The position numbers and the translations under genes were made by a program. Positions 43,350 to 52,310 of a stretch of DNA of 64,000 bases are shown here, one piece after another. Source of the stretch: Duganella alba (lineage in GTDB: Bacteria > Pseudomonadota > Gammaproteobacteria > Burkholderiales > Burkholderiaceae_D); assembly GCF_009674495.1 (NCBI RefSeq), contig NZ_WKJN01000003.1, positions 1 to 64,000 of the forward strand, written 5' to 3'. Position 1 is the first letter of the stretch. Each line of letters begins with the position of its first letter. A model generated the notes under the pieces. The model made no database searches, was not told where the DNA came from, and worked only from the letters and a program-made list of their open reading frames with translations.

Positions 43350-46043
43350 ATGATGATGGAAACCGTTTTGTCGCGTTCGCTGCGCGTGATGTTCGCCAGC
43401 AGCGCCGCCCTGATGCTGGCACAACCGGCATTCGCCCAAGATACCGCGCCGATCCAGCGCGTTGAAATTACCGGTTCGGCCATCAAGCGCATCGACGCTG
43501 AGACCGCCGTGCCGGTGACGATCGTGAAGATGGCCGACCTGAAGAAGGAAGGCATCACCACCATCGAGCAAGTGATGGCCAATCTGAGCGTGTCGCAAGC
43601 CTCGCAAGGCACCAGCCAGGTGGTCGGCTCGGGCACCGGCGGCGCCTCGTTCGCCGACCTGCGCGGCATCGGCGCCAACAAGACGCTGGTGCTGCTGAAC
43701 GGCCGTCGCCTGGCCAACAATGCCTACGACAGCTCGGCGCCCGACCTGAACATGATCCCGTTCGCGGCACTGGAACGCGTGGAAGTGCTGCGCGACGGCG
43801 CGTCGGCACTGTACGGCTCCGACGCGGTCGGCGGCGTGATCAACTTCATCACCAAAAAAGACTACCAGGGCGGCACCATCACCCTGGGCGCGGACAATCC
43901 ACAGCATGACGGTGGCTTCGCCAACAACTTCAACGTCGGCTACGGCTGGGGCGACCTGGACAAGAACGGCTTCAACATCTTCGCGATGGTGGACCACCAG
44001 GAACAGCACCGCATCGGCGGCACCCAGCGCGACTTCAACACCCGCTACGCTGGCGGCCTGTCGTCGTCGACCTTCCCGGCCAACTGGGCGCAGGGCAACC
44101 TGGCCGGCAACCCGGCCGGTCCTGACTGCACCACCGGCAGCCACCTGATCGCGGGCTCGAACGGCCAGTGCCAGATGACCACCTCGTCCTTCGTCGACTA
44201 CATTCCGAAGAGCGAGCGCACCACCGGCATGATCAAGGGCACGTTCAAGATCAACGAAAACCACGAGCTGGGCATCGAGCTGCTGTCGACCGAGAGCAAG
44301 GTCCAGAGCGCGATCGCACCGGTGCCATACGGCGGCCTGTACATCAACCGCCTGCGCCCGGACGGCACGCCTAACCCGTACTACCCAACCGCTGCCGGCC
44401 TGGACCCGAACTTCACCTCGGCAGGCGGCAACGCCACCCCTGGCGTGATGCCGGGCTTCGTCACCGCGCGCTGGCGCGATCTGCCGAATGGCGCGCGGGC
44501 GGATGAAAACATCAACAAGCAGCAGCGTCTGGTGGTCTCGATGAACGGCACGATCGCCGGCTGGGACTACAACGGCGCCGTGACCTACAATGAAAACAAG
44601 GTCAAGGAAAACCTGTACGGCTACAGCGACGGCGGCATCATCACCGCTGGCGTGCTGAACGGTGTGATCAACCCGTTCGGCGACCAGAGCGCCGCCGGCA
44701 CCGCGCTGCTGAACAGCGCCGCCCTGAACGGCAACATCCAGAACGCCAAGGGCACCAGCAAGGGCGCCGACCTGAAAATCAGCCGCGAAGTAGGCGACTG
44801 GTTCCAGACCGGCCACCAGGCAGGCCTGGCCCTGGGCGCGCAGTATGAGCACCAGGACTTCATCAGCGCGGCCAATACCGAGTTTGCGGCAAAAGTGATC
44901 GCCTCGACCGGTATCGATCCGAACACCCTGAACGAAGGTTCGCGTAACGTGTCGGCCTTCTTCGGCGAACTGAACGTTCCTGTGCTGAAATCCCTGGACC
45001 TGACCGCGGCCTTCCGCTACGACAAGTACAGCGACTTCGGCCACACCTTCAATCCGAAGTTCGGCTTCCGTTTCCAGCCGACCAAGGAAGTGCTGTTCCG
45101 CGGTTCGTTCTCGAAAGGCTTCCGCGCACCGTCGCTGTATGACATCAATGCCGGCAACGCCTACACCAATGCGGCCGACACCCTGAACGATCCGAAGAAC
45201 TGCCCAGGCGGCGTTGCCCAGCCTGGCAAGCCAGCGTCCGACAACTGCGATCAGCAGTTCCAGGTGCTGAACGGTGGTCAGAAAGGTCTGAGCCCAGAGC
45301 GTTCGAAAAACGGCACCATCGGTGTCGTGTGGGAACCGATCAACAACCTGTCGCTGAGCGCGGACTGGTGGTCGATCCGCCTGACCCAGCAAATCGGCAG
45401 CCTGGCGGACTACGACGTGCTGGACAATCCAACCCTGTTCTCGTCGCACATCATCCGCAACGCCTCCGGCGACCTGGCAGTGGACGGTTCGCAATGTCCT
45501 AACCCGATCACCTGCGGCTACCTGGACCTGCGTACCCAGAATCTGGGCGACATGAACACCAACGGTGTCGACCTGTCGGCCAGCTACCGTCTGCGTACCG
45601 CCGACTACGGCAGCTTCACCATGGCCTACAACGGCACCTGGGTACACAAGTATGAGTACCAGAACTTTGCCGGCGACGAGATGCACAACAAAGTTGGCGT
45701 CTTCTCGGGTGACGGTCCGATCTTCCGCTGGCAGAACACCGTCAACGTGAACTGGAACCAGGGCAAGTTCGGCGCCGGCGTTGCCGCGCACTACAAGTCG
45801 GGCTACCAGGATCAGGACAACTCGAATGATCCAAACCACAACGTCGCGTCGTACACCACCTTCGACGGCTACGGCTCGTGGACGGCAATGAAGGGCCTGA
45901 CCCTGACCGCCGGCGTGCGCAACATCTTCGACCGCGATCCACCGCTGTCGTACCAGACTGGTCACTTCCAGGCTGGCTATGACCCGCGTTATGCCGACCC
46001 AACCGGCCGCACCCTGTACGTGCGCGCCACCTACGACTTCTAA
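43350..46043 (+). CDS. TonB-dependent outer-membrane receptor E
   Basis: This 897-residue receptor starts at ATG 43350 (MMMETVLSRSLRVMFASS), preceded by AAGGAG. The signal peptide ends at about residue 29 (AFA/QD); IQRVEITGSAIKR lies at 35-47; the plug has KTLVLLNGRRLANNA, LERVEVLRDGASALYGSDA and VGGVINFITKKDY; the barrel ends in YVRATYDF. The first ~18 codons are nearly identical to those of receptor A, 34 kb away, although the barrels differ. The upstream region shares CACAAASTGTTGTTT with receptor A. A strong terminator follows, so it is monocistronic. Ligand unknown. Confidence 0.93.
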   Translation: MMMETVLSRSLRVMFASSAALMLAQPAFAQDTAPIQRVEITGSAIKRIDAETAVPVTIVKMADLKKEGITTIEQVMANLSVSQASQGTSQVVGSGTGGASFADLRGIGANKTLVLLNGRRLANNAYDSSAPDLNMIPFAALERVEVLRDGASALYGSDAVGGVINFITKKDYQGGTITLGADNPQHDGGFANNFNVGYGWGDLDKNGFNIFAMVDHQEQHRIGGTQRDFNTRYAGGLSSSTFPANWAQGNLAGNPAGPDCTTGSHLIAGSNGQCQMTTSSFVDYIPKSERTTGMIKGTFKINENHELGIELLSTESKVQSAIAPVPYGGLYINRLRPDGTPNPYYPTAAGLDPNFTSAGGNATPGVMPGFVTARWRDLPNGARADENINKQQRLVVSMNGTIAGWDYNGAVTYNENKVKENLYGYSDGGIITAGVLNGVINPFGDQSAAGTALLNSAALNGNIQNAKGTSKGADLKISREVGDWFQTGHQAGLALGAQYEHQDFISAANTEFAAKVIASTGIDPNTLNEGSRNVSAFFGELNVPVLKSLDLTAAFRYDKYSDFGHTFNPKFGFRFQPTKEVLFRGSFSKGFRAPSLYDINAGNAYTNAADTLNDPKNCPGGVAQPGKPASDNCDQQFQVLNGGQKGLSPERSKNGTIGVVWEPINNLSLSADWWSIRLTQQIGSLADYDVLDNPTLFSSHIIRNASGDLAVDGSQCPNPITCGYLDLRTQNLGDMNTNGVDLSASYRLRTADYGSFTMAYNGTWVHKYEYQNFAGDEMHNKVGVFSGDGPIFRWQNTVNVNWNQGKFGAGVAAHYKSGYQDQDNSNDPNHNVASYTTFDGYGSWTAMKGLTLTAGVRNIFDRDPPLSYQTGHFQAGYDPRYADPTGRTLYVRATYDF

Positions 46044-46062
46044 TCCGAAGTTGACCTGAACA

Positions 46063-46100
46063 TCCCCCGGCGGCGTCAGCGCGGCCGGGGGATTTTTTTT
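46063..46100 (+). terminator. Intrinsic terminator after receptor E
   Basis: TCCCCCGG (46063-46070) pairs with CCGGGGGA (46085-46092) enclosing a GC-rich loop, followed by a run of T. Confidence 0.8.
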
Positions 46101-46103
46101 TGC

Positions 46104-47078
46104 CTACAGCCAGCCGGCCTTCTTGAAGCGCCGGTGCAGGTACAGGCACACGCCGACCATGATGGCGATCGCCATCGGATAACCGAACTTCCACTCCAGC
46201 TCCGGCATGAACTTGAAGTTCATGCCCCACAGCCCGGCAAACGCGGTGACGATGGCAAAGATCGCCGCCCACGCCGCCAGCCGCTTGTTTACTTCGCTTT
46301 CCTCGATGGCCGTCATCGACAGGTTGACCTGGATCGCGGTGGCGATGGTGTCGCGGATGCCGTCCAGCGAGGCGCTGATGCGGTGCAGGTGATCGTGCAC
46401 GTCGCGGAAGTATTCCTGGGTGTCCTGGCACATCGCCGGCACGCGGCCGCCGTGCAGCCGCCCCACCGCCTCCATCAGCGGCACCACCACGTGGCGCACC
46501 ACGGTGACCTTGCTCTTCAGCTGGTACAGGCGCTGGATGTTGTCGCGCTGGCGGCCCTGGGTGAAGATCATCTCCTCGATTTTTTCCAGCTCGGTTTCCA
46601 GCATGTCGAGCACCGGGAAGTAGCGGTCCACCACCGTGTCCATCAGCGCGTACAGCACGAAGGCCGGCCCCAGGCGCAGCATGTGCGGCTCCTTCTCGGC
46701 GCGCGCGCGCACGTTCTGGAAGCCCTGCTGGCTGTCGCCGTCGCGCGAGGACAGCACATAGTTCTGGCCGACGAAGATGTCGACTTCGCCCACCGTCACC
46801 TCGTGCTCGTGGCACTCGATGGTCTTCACCACCACGAACAGCGAATCGCCGTATTCCTCGATCTTCGGCCGCTGGTGTCCGCGGCTGGCGTCCTCGACGG
46901 CCAGCTCGTGCAGGCCGAACTCGTGCTGCATCACCGCCAGCTCGTCGGGCTGGGCGTCGCGCAGCGCCACCCAGACAAAGGTCTCCGGTTTCTCGACATA
47001 ATCGCTGATGTCTTCCACCGGAATGTCGGCCAGTTTTTTACCATCCTGATAGGCCACACAATTAATCAGCATACGCAT
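46104..47078 (-). CDS. corA: Magnesium/cobalt transporter CorA
   Basis: CorA is a pentameric inner-membrane channel that admits Mg2+ and Co2+. The 324-residue protein has the large cytoplasmic domain, the long stalk helix, and two C-terminal membrane segments joined by the selectivity motif GMNF (285-288) followed by a short acidic loop (MPELEWKFGYP) and a basic tail HRRFKKAGWL. Length and motif are normal for the family. The gene lies downstream of, and on the same strand as, a short-chain dehydrogenase whose terminator falls just before the corA start, so it is separately transcribed. Confidence 0.95.
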   Translation of the reverse strand: MRMLINCVAYQDGKKLADIPVEDISDYVEKPETFVWVALRDAQPDELAVMQHEFGLHELAVEDASRGHQRPKIEEYGDSLFVVVKTIECHEHEVTVGEVDIFVGQNYVLSSRDGDSQQGFQNVRARAEKEPHMLRLGPAFVLYALMDTVVDRYFPVLDMLETELEKIEEMIFTQGRQRDNIQRLYQLKSKVTVVRHVVVPLMEAVGRLHGGRVPAMCQDTQEYFRDVHDHLHRISASLDGIRDTIATAIQVNLSMTAIEESEVNKRLAAWAAIFAIVTAFAGLWGMNFKFMPELEWKFGYPMAIAIMVGVCLYLHRRFKKAGWL

Positions 47079-47082
47079 TCCA

Positions 47083-47120
47083 TAAAAAAGAAAAGCCCTT
47101 GGCTTCGTCAGCCAAGAGCT
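47083..47120 (-). terminator. Intrinsic terminator after the first short-chain dehydrogenase gene
   Basis: On the minus strand AGCTCTTGGCT pairs with AGCCAAGGGCT (one mismatch) around a five-base loop, followed by a broken T run. Confidence 0.65.
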
Positions 47121-47145
47121 TACCTCAAACTGATGTTGCGCCAGA

Positions 47146-47931
47146 TTACGCAGCGGTTAAATAGCGCACGCCCGGCTTGTTGCGCGACAGGTTGCCGGCC
47201 AGCGCGTTGCGCGCCTCTTCCATGCGGGTGAAGTCGCCCAGGTCCGGCAGCGACGGCACGGTCACCAGTTCGCGCTGGTCGAAGCCGGACAGCGCCGCGT
47301 CCACCAGGTCTTCCGGCGTCATCACCCATTCCTGCGGCAGGTTCTCGACGGCGTGGCCGGCGCGGTCCCAGAACGGCGTGGCGATCGCCCCCGGCAACAC
47401 CGCCTGCACCTGCACGCCCTTGCCGCCCAGCTCGTGATGCAGCGACTGGCTCAACGCCAGCACGAAGGCCTTGCTGCCGCCGTAGGTGCCGTTCAGCAGC
47501 TCGGGCTTGAGCGCGGCGATCGACGAAATGTTGATGATGGCGCCCTGGCCGCGTGCCACCATGCCCGGCGCGGCGGCGCGGGTCAGGCGGGTCAGCGCGG
47601 TGATGTTCACGTTGATCAGCGTATCGAGTTCTTCCGGCGTCGAATCGACCAGCGACTTGACGGCGCCGAGGCCGGCGTTATTCACCAGCATGCCGATGCT
47701 GCTGTCGCTGCTCAGGCGCTGCTCGACGCGGCGCAGCTCGGCGGTCACGCCCAGGTCGGCGGCGATGGTGTCGACCTGGCGGCCGGTGGCGGCTTGCAGG
47801 CGGGACGCCAGCGCGGTCAGCTTGGCGGCGTCGCGCGCCACCAGGACCAGATCATAGCCACGGCGGGCCAGACGTTCTGCGTAGACTGCGCCGATGCCCG
47901 AGGATGCGCCGGTAATGAGTGCGGTTGTCAT
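47146..47931 (-). CDS. Short-chain dehydrogenase/reductase
   Basis: The 261-residue protein is a classical SDR: nucleotide-binding TGASSGIG (7-14), NNAG (84-87), the catalytic Ser in INISSIAA and YGGSK (Tyr150, Lys154). The cofactor is probably NADP because an Arg follows the second strand (VARDAAKL). AGGAG precedes the ATG. It is divergent from a GlxA-type regulator gene across 90 bases, which suggests that regulator controls it. The substrate is unknown. Confidence 0.9.
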   Translation of the reverse strand: MTTALITGASSGIGAVYAERLARRGYDLVLVARDAAKLTALASRLQAATGRQVDTIAADLGVTAELRRVEQRLSSDSSIGMLVNNAGLGAVKSLVDSTPEELDTLINVNITALTRLTRAAAPGMVARGQGAIINISSIAALKPELLNGTYGGSKAFVLALSQSLHHELGGKGVQVQAVLPGAIATPFWDRAGHAVENLPQEWVMTPEDLVDAALSGFDQRELVTVPSLPDLGDFTRMEEARNALAGNLSRNKPGVRYLTAA

Positions 47932-48021
47932 GATGTGTGCTCCTGTTGGTTAAGTTGACAGGCTCAGTGTAGGGGCGCAGACTAAGGCCCGTGTGACATA
48001 GATACCTCTTTTTAGGCCATC

Positions 48022-48963
48022 ATGAAAAAAACCATCGGCTTGCTGCTGTTTCCCGGCTTCCAGATTGTCGACCTGGCGGCGGTGACCGTGTTCGAGGTCG
48101 CCAACGCCATGCCGGGCGGACCGTATTACGAGATGCACATGCTGTCCGAGCACGGCGGGCCGGTGGCCAGCTCATCCGGCGTGGCGGTCATGACGCAGCC
48201 GTTCAGCGCGCCGGGCTTCGACACCATCATGGTGGCCGGCAGCATGGAGCTGATCCAGGCGTCGGCCCCGTTCGTGGACTTTTTGCGCGACGCCAGCCGC
48301 GCCTCGCGCCGCACCGCCAGCATCTGCACCGGCGCCTTTCTGCTGGCGGAAGCGGGCCTGCTGGAAGGCCGGCGCGTGACGACGCACTGGGCGCTGGCGC
48401 GCGAGCTGCAACGCCGCTATCCGAAAACCCGGGTGGAGGAAGACCGCATCTTCATCGAGCACGACCACGTGTGGAGTTCGGCCGGCATGACGGCCTGCAT
48501 CGACCTGTCGCTGGCATTGGTGGAAGCCGATTACGGCGTCGAGCTGGCGCGCGAGGTGGCGCGCAAGATGGTGGTGTATCACCGCCGCACCGGCGGCCAG
48601 TCGCAGTTTTCCGCGCTGCTGGAACTGGAGCCGAAATCGGACCGCATCCAGACCGCCCTCACCTACGCCAAGCGCAATCTGCGCAAGGCGCTGTCGGTCG
48701 ACGAGCTGGCCGACGCGGCCAGCCTGAGCCGGCGCCAGTTCAGCCGCGCGTTCCGGCTGGAGACCGGCCAGTCGCCGGCCAAGGCGGTGGAAACACTGCG
48801 CGTGGAGGCGGCGCGCAACATGATCGAGGAAGGCAATCACGCCATCGACGTGGTCGCGCGCGAAGTCGGCTTCGACGATCCCGAGCGCATGCGCCGCGCC
48901 TTCCTGCGCGCCTACGGTGTGCCGCCGCAGGCGGTCAAGCGGGCGGCGCGGGCGGCGGCGTAA
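48022..48963 (+). CDS. GlxA-type AraC-family transcriptional regulator with DJ-1/PfpI domain
   Basis: The 313-residue regulator has an N-terminal DJ-1/PfpI-like domain (about 4-170) with the nucleophile-elbow Cys102 in ASICTGAFLLAEAGLL, and a C-terminal AraC helix-turn-helix pair (about 215-305; LSVDELADAASLSRRQFSRA and IDVVAREVGFDDPERMRRAF). Regulators of this kind often sense small metabolites and act on an adjacent gene. It diverges from a short-chain dehydrogenase, its likely target, and its last 29 bases overlap the end of the convergent AraC gene. Confidence 0.9.
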   Translation: MKKTIGLLLFPGFQIVDLAAVTVFEVANAMPGGPYYEMHMLSEHGGPVASSSGVAVMTQPFSAPGFDTIMVAGSMELIQASAPFVDFLRDASRASRRTASICTGAFLLAEAGLLEGRRVTTHWALARELQRRYPKTRVEEDRIFIEHDHVWSSAGMTACIDLSLALVEADYGVELAREVARKMVVYHRRTGGQSQFSALLELEPKSDRIQTALTYAKRNLRKALSVDELADAASLSRRQFSRAFRLETGQSPAKAVETLRVEAARNMIEEGNHAIDVVAREVGFDDPERMRRAFLRAYGVPPQAVKRAARAAA

Positions 48964-49849
48964 GCGCGTAGCGGGTCGGCGACATGCCCACGTGCCGTGT
49001 GAACGCCACGCTGAAGGCGCTGGCCGAACCATAGCCGACGCGCTCGGCCACGGCGGCCACGTTGCCCTCCCGCCGGCGCAGCAGGTTCTTGGCCTTGGCC
49101 ATGCGCCAGCGCAGCAGATACTCCATCGGCGCCACGCCCACCGCGCGGCTGAAGCGCTCGAAGAATGCCGAGCGCGACAGCGCTGCCTCCTTGGCCAACT
49201 GTGCCACCGTCCACGGCGCGGTCATCTGCTCGTGCATGCGCCGCAGCGCCAGCGCCAGGCGCTCATCGGCCAGCCCGCGCAGCAGGCCCGGCGTCGCGGC
49301 AGTGACGGCGCTGGAACGCAAGGCTTCGATCAGCAGCACTTCCAGCAAATGCGCCAGCACCACCTCGCGTCCCGGACGCCGTGCGCGCGATTCCTCGCCC
49401 ACCAGTTGCACCAGCGTCGACAGCCGCTGTTCGCCGCGCACGTGGATCAGGCGCGGCAACAGCGAGACCAGCAGCGCCGCATCCGGCGAATCGAAGGCGC
49501 AATGGCCGATCAGCAGCACGGCCTCGGTTGGACTGTCCGGCGGGCCGAAGCGGAATTCGCCGTTCGGCAGCGCCTGCGGCGCGGCATCGAGCGCGGCGGC
49601 CGGCGGCGGCTTCAGGCTGCTCATCGAGAATGCATGCGACTCCGGTATCAGCACGAAATCGCCCTGCCGCAGCGACAGCGGCTCCCGGCCTTCGGTGGTC
49701 AGCAGGCTGGCGCCTTCCAGCACCACGCAGTAAAAGGGCTGCCCTTCATGCGAGCGCCGCACGCGCCACGGACCGGCGCTGCTGACGACTTTCGAGAACC
49801 GGATGCGTGGCTGCAGCAGGGTCACCACTTCGGCGAGGGGATCGATCAT
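48935..49849 (-). CDS. AraC-family transcriptional regulator with cupin sensor domain
   Basis: The 304-residue protein has an N-terminal cupin-type domain (about 10-110; SHEGQPFYCVVLEGASLL and LRQGDFVLIP) followed by an AraC DNA-binding domain (about 200-295; WTVAQLAKEAALSRSAFFER and VAAVAERVGYGSASAFSVAF). The arrangement matches the cupin_6/RCS group of AraC regulators, which usually control a divergent dehydrogenase. Here the divergent gene is a short-chain dehydrogenase 95 bases away, with repeated GTGGAC boxes between. The 3' end overlaps that of the preceding regulator gene by 29 bases, tail to tail. Confidence 0.9.
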   Translation of the reverse strand: MIDPLAEVVTLLQPRIRFSKVVSSAGPWRVRRSHEGQPFYCVVLEGASLLTTEGREPLSLRQGDFVLIPESHAFSMSSLKPPPAAALDAAPQALPNGEFRFGPPDSPTEAVLLIGHCAFDSPDAALLVSLLPRLIHVRGEQRLSTLVQLVGEESRARRPGREVVLAHLLEVLLIEALRSSAVTAATPGLLRGLADERLALALRRMHEQMTAPWTVAQLAKEAALSRSAFFERFSRAVGVAPMEYLLRWRMAKAKNLLRRREGNVAAVAERVGYGSASAFSVAFTRHVGMSPTRYALTPPPAPPA

Positions 49850-49872
49850 GTCTGGACGCTTGCGAATGGAAT

Positions 49873-49909
49873 GTGGACGAACAATTGTAGCAAGTCCACC
49901 AGTGGACGA
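49873..49909. promoter_or_regulatory. Probable AraC-type operator between divergent AraC and dehydrogenase genes
   Basis: GTGGACGA occurs twice in direct orientation (49873-49880 and 49902-49909, 29 bases apart), with an inverted GTCCAC between (49894-49899). GTCCAC-CA-GTGGAC (49894-49907) forms a short palindrome. Direct repeats about three helical turns apart suit an AraC-type regulator. Confidence 0.5.
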
Positions 49910-49944
49910 CTACAGTGTCGTCACACCATTCCACAGGAGTTCCC

Positions 49945-50682
49945 ATGAAAACCATCCTCATCACCGGCTGCTCGTCCGGCTTCGGCCTGGAAACCGCCCG
50001 CTATTTTCTTGAACGCGACTGGCGCGTGATCGCCACCATGCGCACGCCGCGCACGGACCTGCTGCCGCCCTCGGCAAACCTGCGCGTGCTGCCGCTGGAT
50101 GTGGCCGACGCCGCCAGCATCCGCAACGTGATCGAAGCGGCCGGCCCGGTCGACGTATTGGTCAACAACGCCGGCATCGGCATGCTGGGTGCGCTGGAAG
50201 GCACCAGTCTGGACAAGGTGCGCGAGGTGTTCGAGACCAATACCTTTGGCGTCATGGCCATGACGCAGGCGGTGCTGCCGCAGATGCGCGAGCGCAAGGC
50301 GGGCGTGGTCATCAACGTGACGTCGAGCGTGACCTTGAAATCCTTGCCGCTGTTGTCGGTGTACACGGCCAGCAAGGCGGCGGTGAATGCCTTCACCGAA
50401 TCGCTGGCGCTGGAACTGGCGCAGTTCAACGTGCGCGTCAACCTGGTGCTGCCGGGCCGCGCGCCGACCACCAGCTTTGGCGCCAACGCGCAGCCGCGCA
50501 TGCAGGGAGCGATTCCGGAAGCTTATGCGGCCATGGCGCAGCATGTGTTTGCGGGCTGGCAGCAGTCGACGGAGGAAGTGACGCAGGCGGTCGATGTGGC
50601 GCAGGCGGTGTGGCAGGCCGCCACCGATCCAGCCGCGCCCATGCGCATCGCCGCCGGCGCCGATGCAGTGGCGCTGATGTAA
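49945..50682 (+). CDS. Short-chain dehydrogenase/reductase
   Basis: ATG at 49945 is preceded by CAGGAG; the in-frame ATG at 49915 lies inside the operator region and is unlikely. The 245-residue SDR has TGCSSGFG (7-14), NNAG (74-77), VTSSVT with the catalytic Ser, and YTASK (Tyr140, Lys144). TMRTPR after the second strand suggests NADP preference. It resembles the SDR oxidoreductases commonly found beside cupin-type AraC regulators. Substrate unknown. Confidence 0.9.
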   Translation: MKTILITGCSSGFGLETARYFLERDWRVIATMRTPRTDLLPPSANLRVLPLDVADAASIRNVIEAAGPVDVLVNNAGIGMLGALEGTSLDKVREVFETNTFGVMAMTQAVLPQMRERKAGVVINVTSSVTLKSLPLLSVYTASKAAVNAFTESLALELAQFNVRVNLVLPGRAPTTSFGANAQPRMQGAIPEAYAAMAQHVFAGWQQSTEEVTQAVDVAQAVWQAATDPAAPMRIAAGADAVALM

Positions 50683-50713
50683 AAAAACGGCGCCTTGTGC
50701 AGCAAGGCGCCGT
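50681..50713. terminator. Terminator between the convergent dehydrogenase and ntrC
   Basis: ACGGCGCCTTG (50687-50697) pairs with CAAGGCGCCGT (50703-50713). Seven A precede it, giving ntrC a strong minus-strand U tract; on the plus strand the T run is short. Confidence 0.8.
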
Positions 50714-50734
50714 TTCGTTCACGCGCGAAGCGGT

Positions 50735-52246
50735 TTAGTCGTCCTTCGCGCCGTCGATGCCGAGTTCGGCAATCTTGCGGGTGATGGTATTGCGGCCTAT
50801 CCCCAGCCGCACCGCCGCATCGTTCTTGCGGCCATGCGTATGCTTGAGCGCAGTCTTGATCAGCGCCGACTCGAACTGCCGTCCCAGCACCGCCATCACT
50901 TCCTGCTGACCGCCACTGAGCATGCTGGCAGCCTGCATTTCCAGCAGTCCCAGCCACGCATCCGGCGAACCGGCCGCGCTGGCGGAGGCATCCGTCGCCA
51001 CCGCCGTCACCGTACCGTGGTGCTGCGGCGCGCTGTAGCTGTCGCCGGTGGCCGCGCCAGCCGACAGCGGCGCCGCCGACGACGCACCGCTTTGCTCCTG
51101 CGACAGCTCCAGCGGCAGATCCTTGATCTCCACCGTCTGCCCCGGCGCCATCACGGTGATCCAGTTGCACAGATTTTCCAGCTGGCGCACATTGCCCGGC
51201 AACTCCAGGCTGGCCAGGAACTGCAAGGCCGCGTCGCTCATGCGCTTGGCTTCAACGCCCAGCTGTTTCGCGCTCTGCACCAGGAAGTGACGCACCAAAA
51301 TAGGGATGTCCTCGCGACGCTCCCTCAAACTGGGCAGACGCAAGCGGATCACGTTCAGGCGGTGATACAAGTCTTCGCGGAACAAGCCTTCGCGCACACG
51401 CTGCTCCAGATTCTGGTGCGTTGCCGTGATCACGCGCACGTTGGCCTTCAGCGGCTGATGGCCGCCGACGCGATAGAAGTGACCGTCCGACAGCACGCGC
51501 AACAGGCGCGTCTGCAAATCGAACGGCATGTCGCCGATTTCATCGAGGAACAGCGTGCCGTTCTCGGCCTGCTCAAAGCGGCCGCGGCGCGTGGTCTGCG
51601 CGCCGGTGAAGGCGCCGCGCTCGTGGCCGAACAGTTCGGACTCCAGCAAATCCTTGGGAATCGCCGCCGTATTCAGCGCGATGAAAGGCTGCGCCGCACG
51701 CGGGCTGTGCTTGTGCAGCGCACGCGCCACCAGCTCCTTGCCGGAACCGGATTCGCCGGTGATCAGCACCGTCACATTCGACTGCGACAGGCGGCCGATG
51801 GCGCGAAACACTTCCTGCATGGCTGGCGCCTGGCCGAGGATTTCCGGCGTTTCCGTCGGTCCCGATTCCACGCTGGTCTCGCGCAGGCTTTCATCCAGCG
51901 CGCGCCGGATCAGCTCGACGGCCTTGTCGATATCGAACGGCTTGGCCAGGTATTCGAAGGCGCCGCCCTGGAAGGCCGCCACGGCGGAATCGAGGTCGGA
52001 GAAAGCGGTGATGATGATGACCGGCAGGCCCGGCAGGCGTGACTTCACCAGTTGCAGCAAGTCCAGCCCTGAGTCGCCCGGCATGCGGATGTCGGACACC
52101 AGCACCTGCGGCGTTTCATATTCCAGCGCGGCGATGGCGTCGCGTGCATTGGCAAAACTCTTGGTGGCCAGGTTTTCCCTGGCTAATGCTTTTTCCAGTA
52201 CCCAGCGGATCGATTCGTCGTCGTCTACTATCCAGATTGGCTTCAT
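50735..52246 (-). CDS. ntrC: Nitrogen regulation response regulator NtrC
   Basis: NtrC activates sigma-54 promoters of nitrogen-assimilation genes when phosphorylated by NtrB. The 503-residue protein has a receiver domain with the phosphoacceptor Asp52 (SDIRMPG), an AAA+ domain with Walker A GESGSGK (164-170) and the sigma-54-contacting GAFTGA (211-216), and a Fis-type helix-turn-helix at the C-terminus (AAVRLGIGRNTITRKIAELG). Between AAA+ and DNA-binding domains lies an Ala/Ser/Thr-rich linker of about 60 residues. It follows ntrB by 64 bases. Likely sites for it lie upstream of glnA (55596-55641). Confidence 0.97.
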   Translation of the reverse strand: MKPIWIVDDDESIRWVLEKALARENLATKSFANARDAIAALEYETPQVLVSDIRMPGDSGLDLLQLVKSRLPGLPVIIITAFSDLDSAVAAFQGGAFEYLAKPFDIDKAVELIRRALDESLRETSVESGPTETPEILGQAPAMQEVFRAIGRLSQSNVTVLITGESGSGKELVARALHKHSPRAAQPFIALNTAAIPKDLLESELFGHERGAFTGAQTTRRGRFEQAENGTLFLDEIGDMPFDLQTRLLRVLSDGHFYRVGGHQPLKANVRVITATHQNLEQRVREGLFREDLYHRLNVIRLRLPSLRERREDIPILVRHFLVQSAKQLGVEAKRMSDAALQFLASLELPGNVRQLENLCNWITVMAPGQTVEIKDLPLELSQEQSGASSAAPLSAGAATGDSYSAPQHHGTVTAVATDASASAAGSPDAWLGLLEMQAASMLSGGQQEVMAVLGRQFESALIKTALKHTHGRKNDAAVRLGIGRNTITRKIAELGIDGAKDD

Positions 52247-52310
52247 GTGTTGTGTGTATTCCGCGATGGATCGTCAATCAAGGGACACGGTCCGCATTGC
52301 CCGCCGCGGC

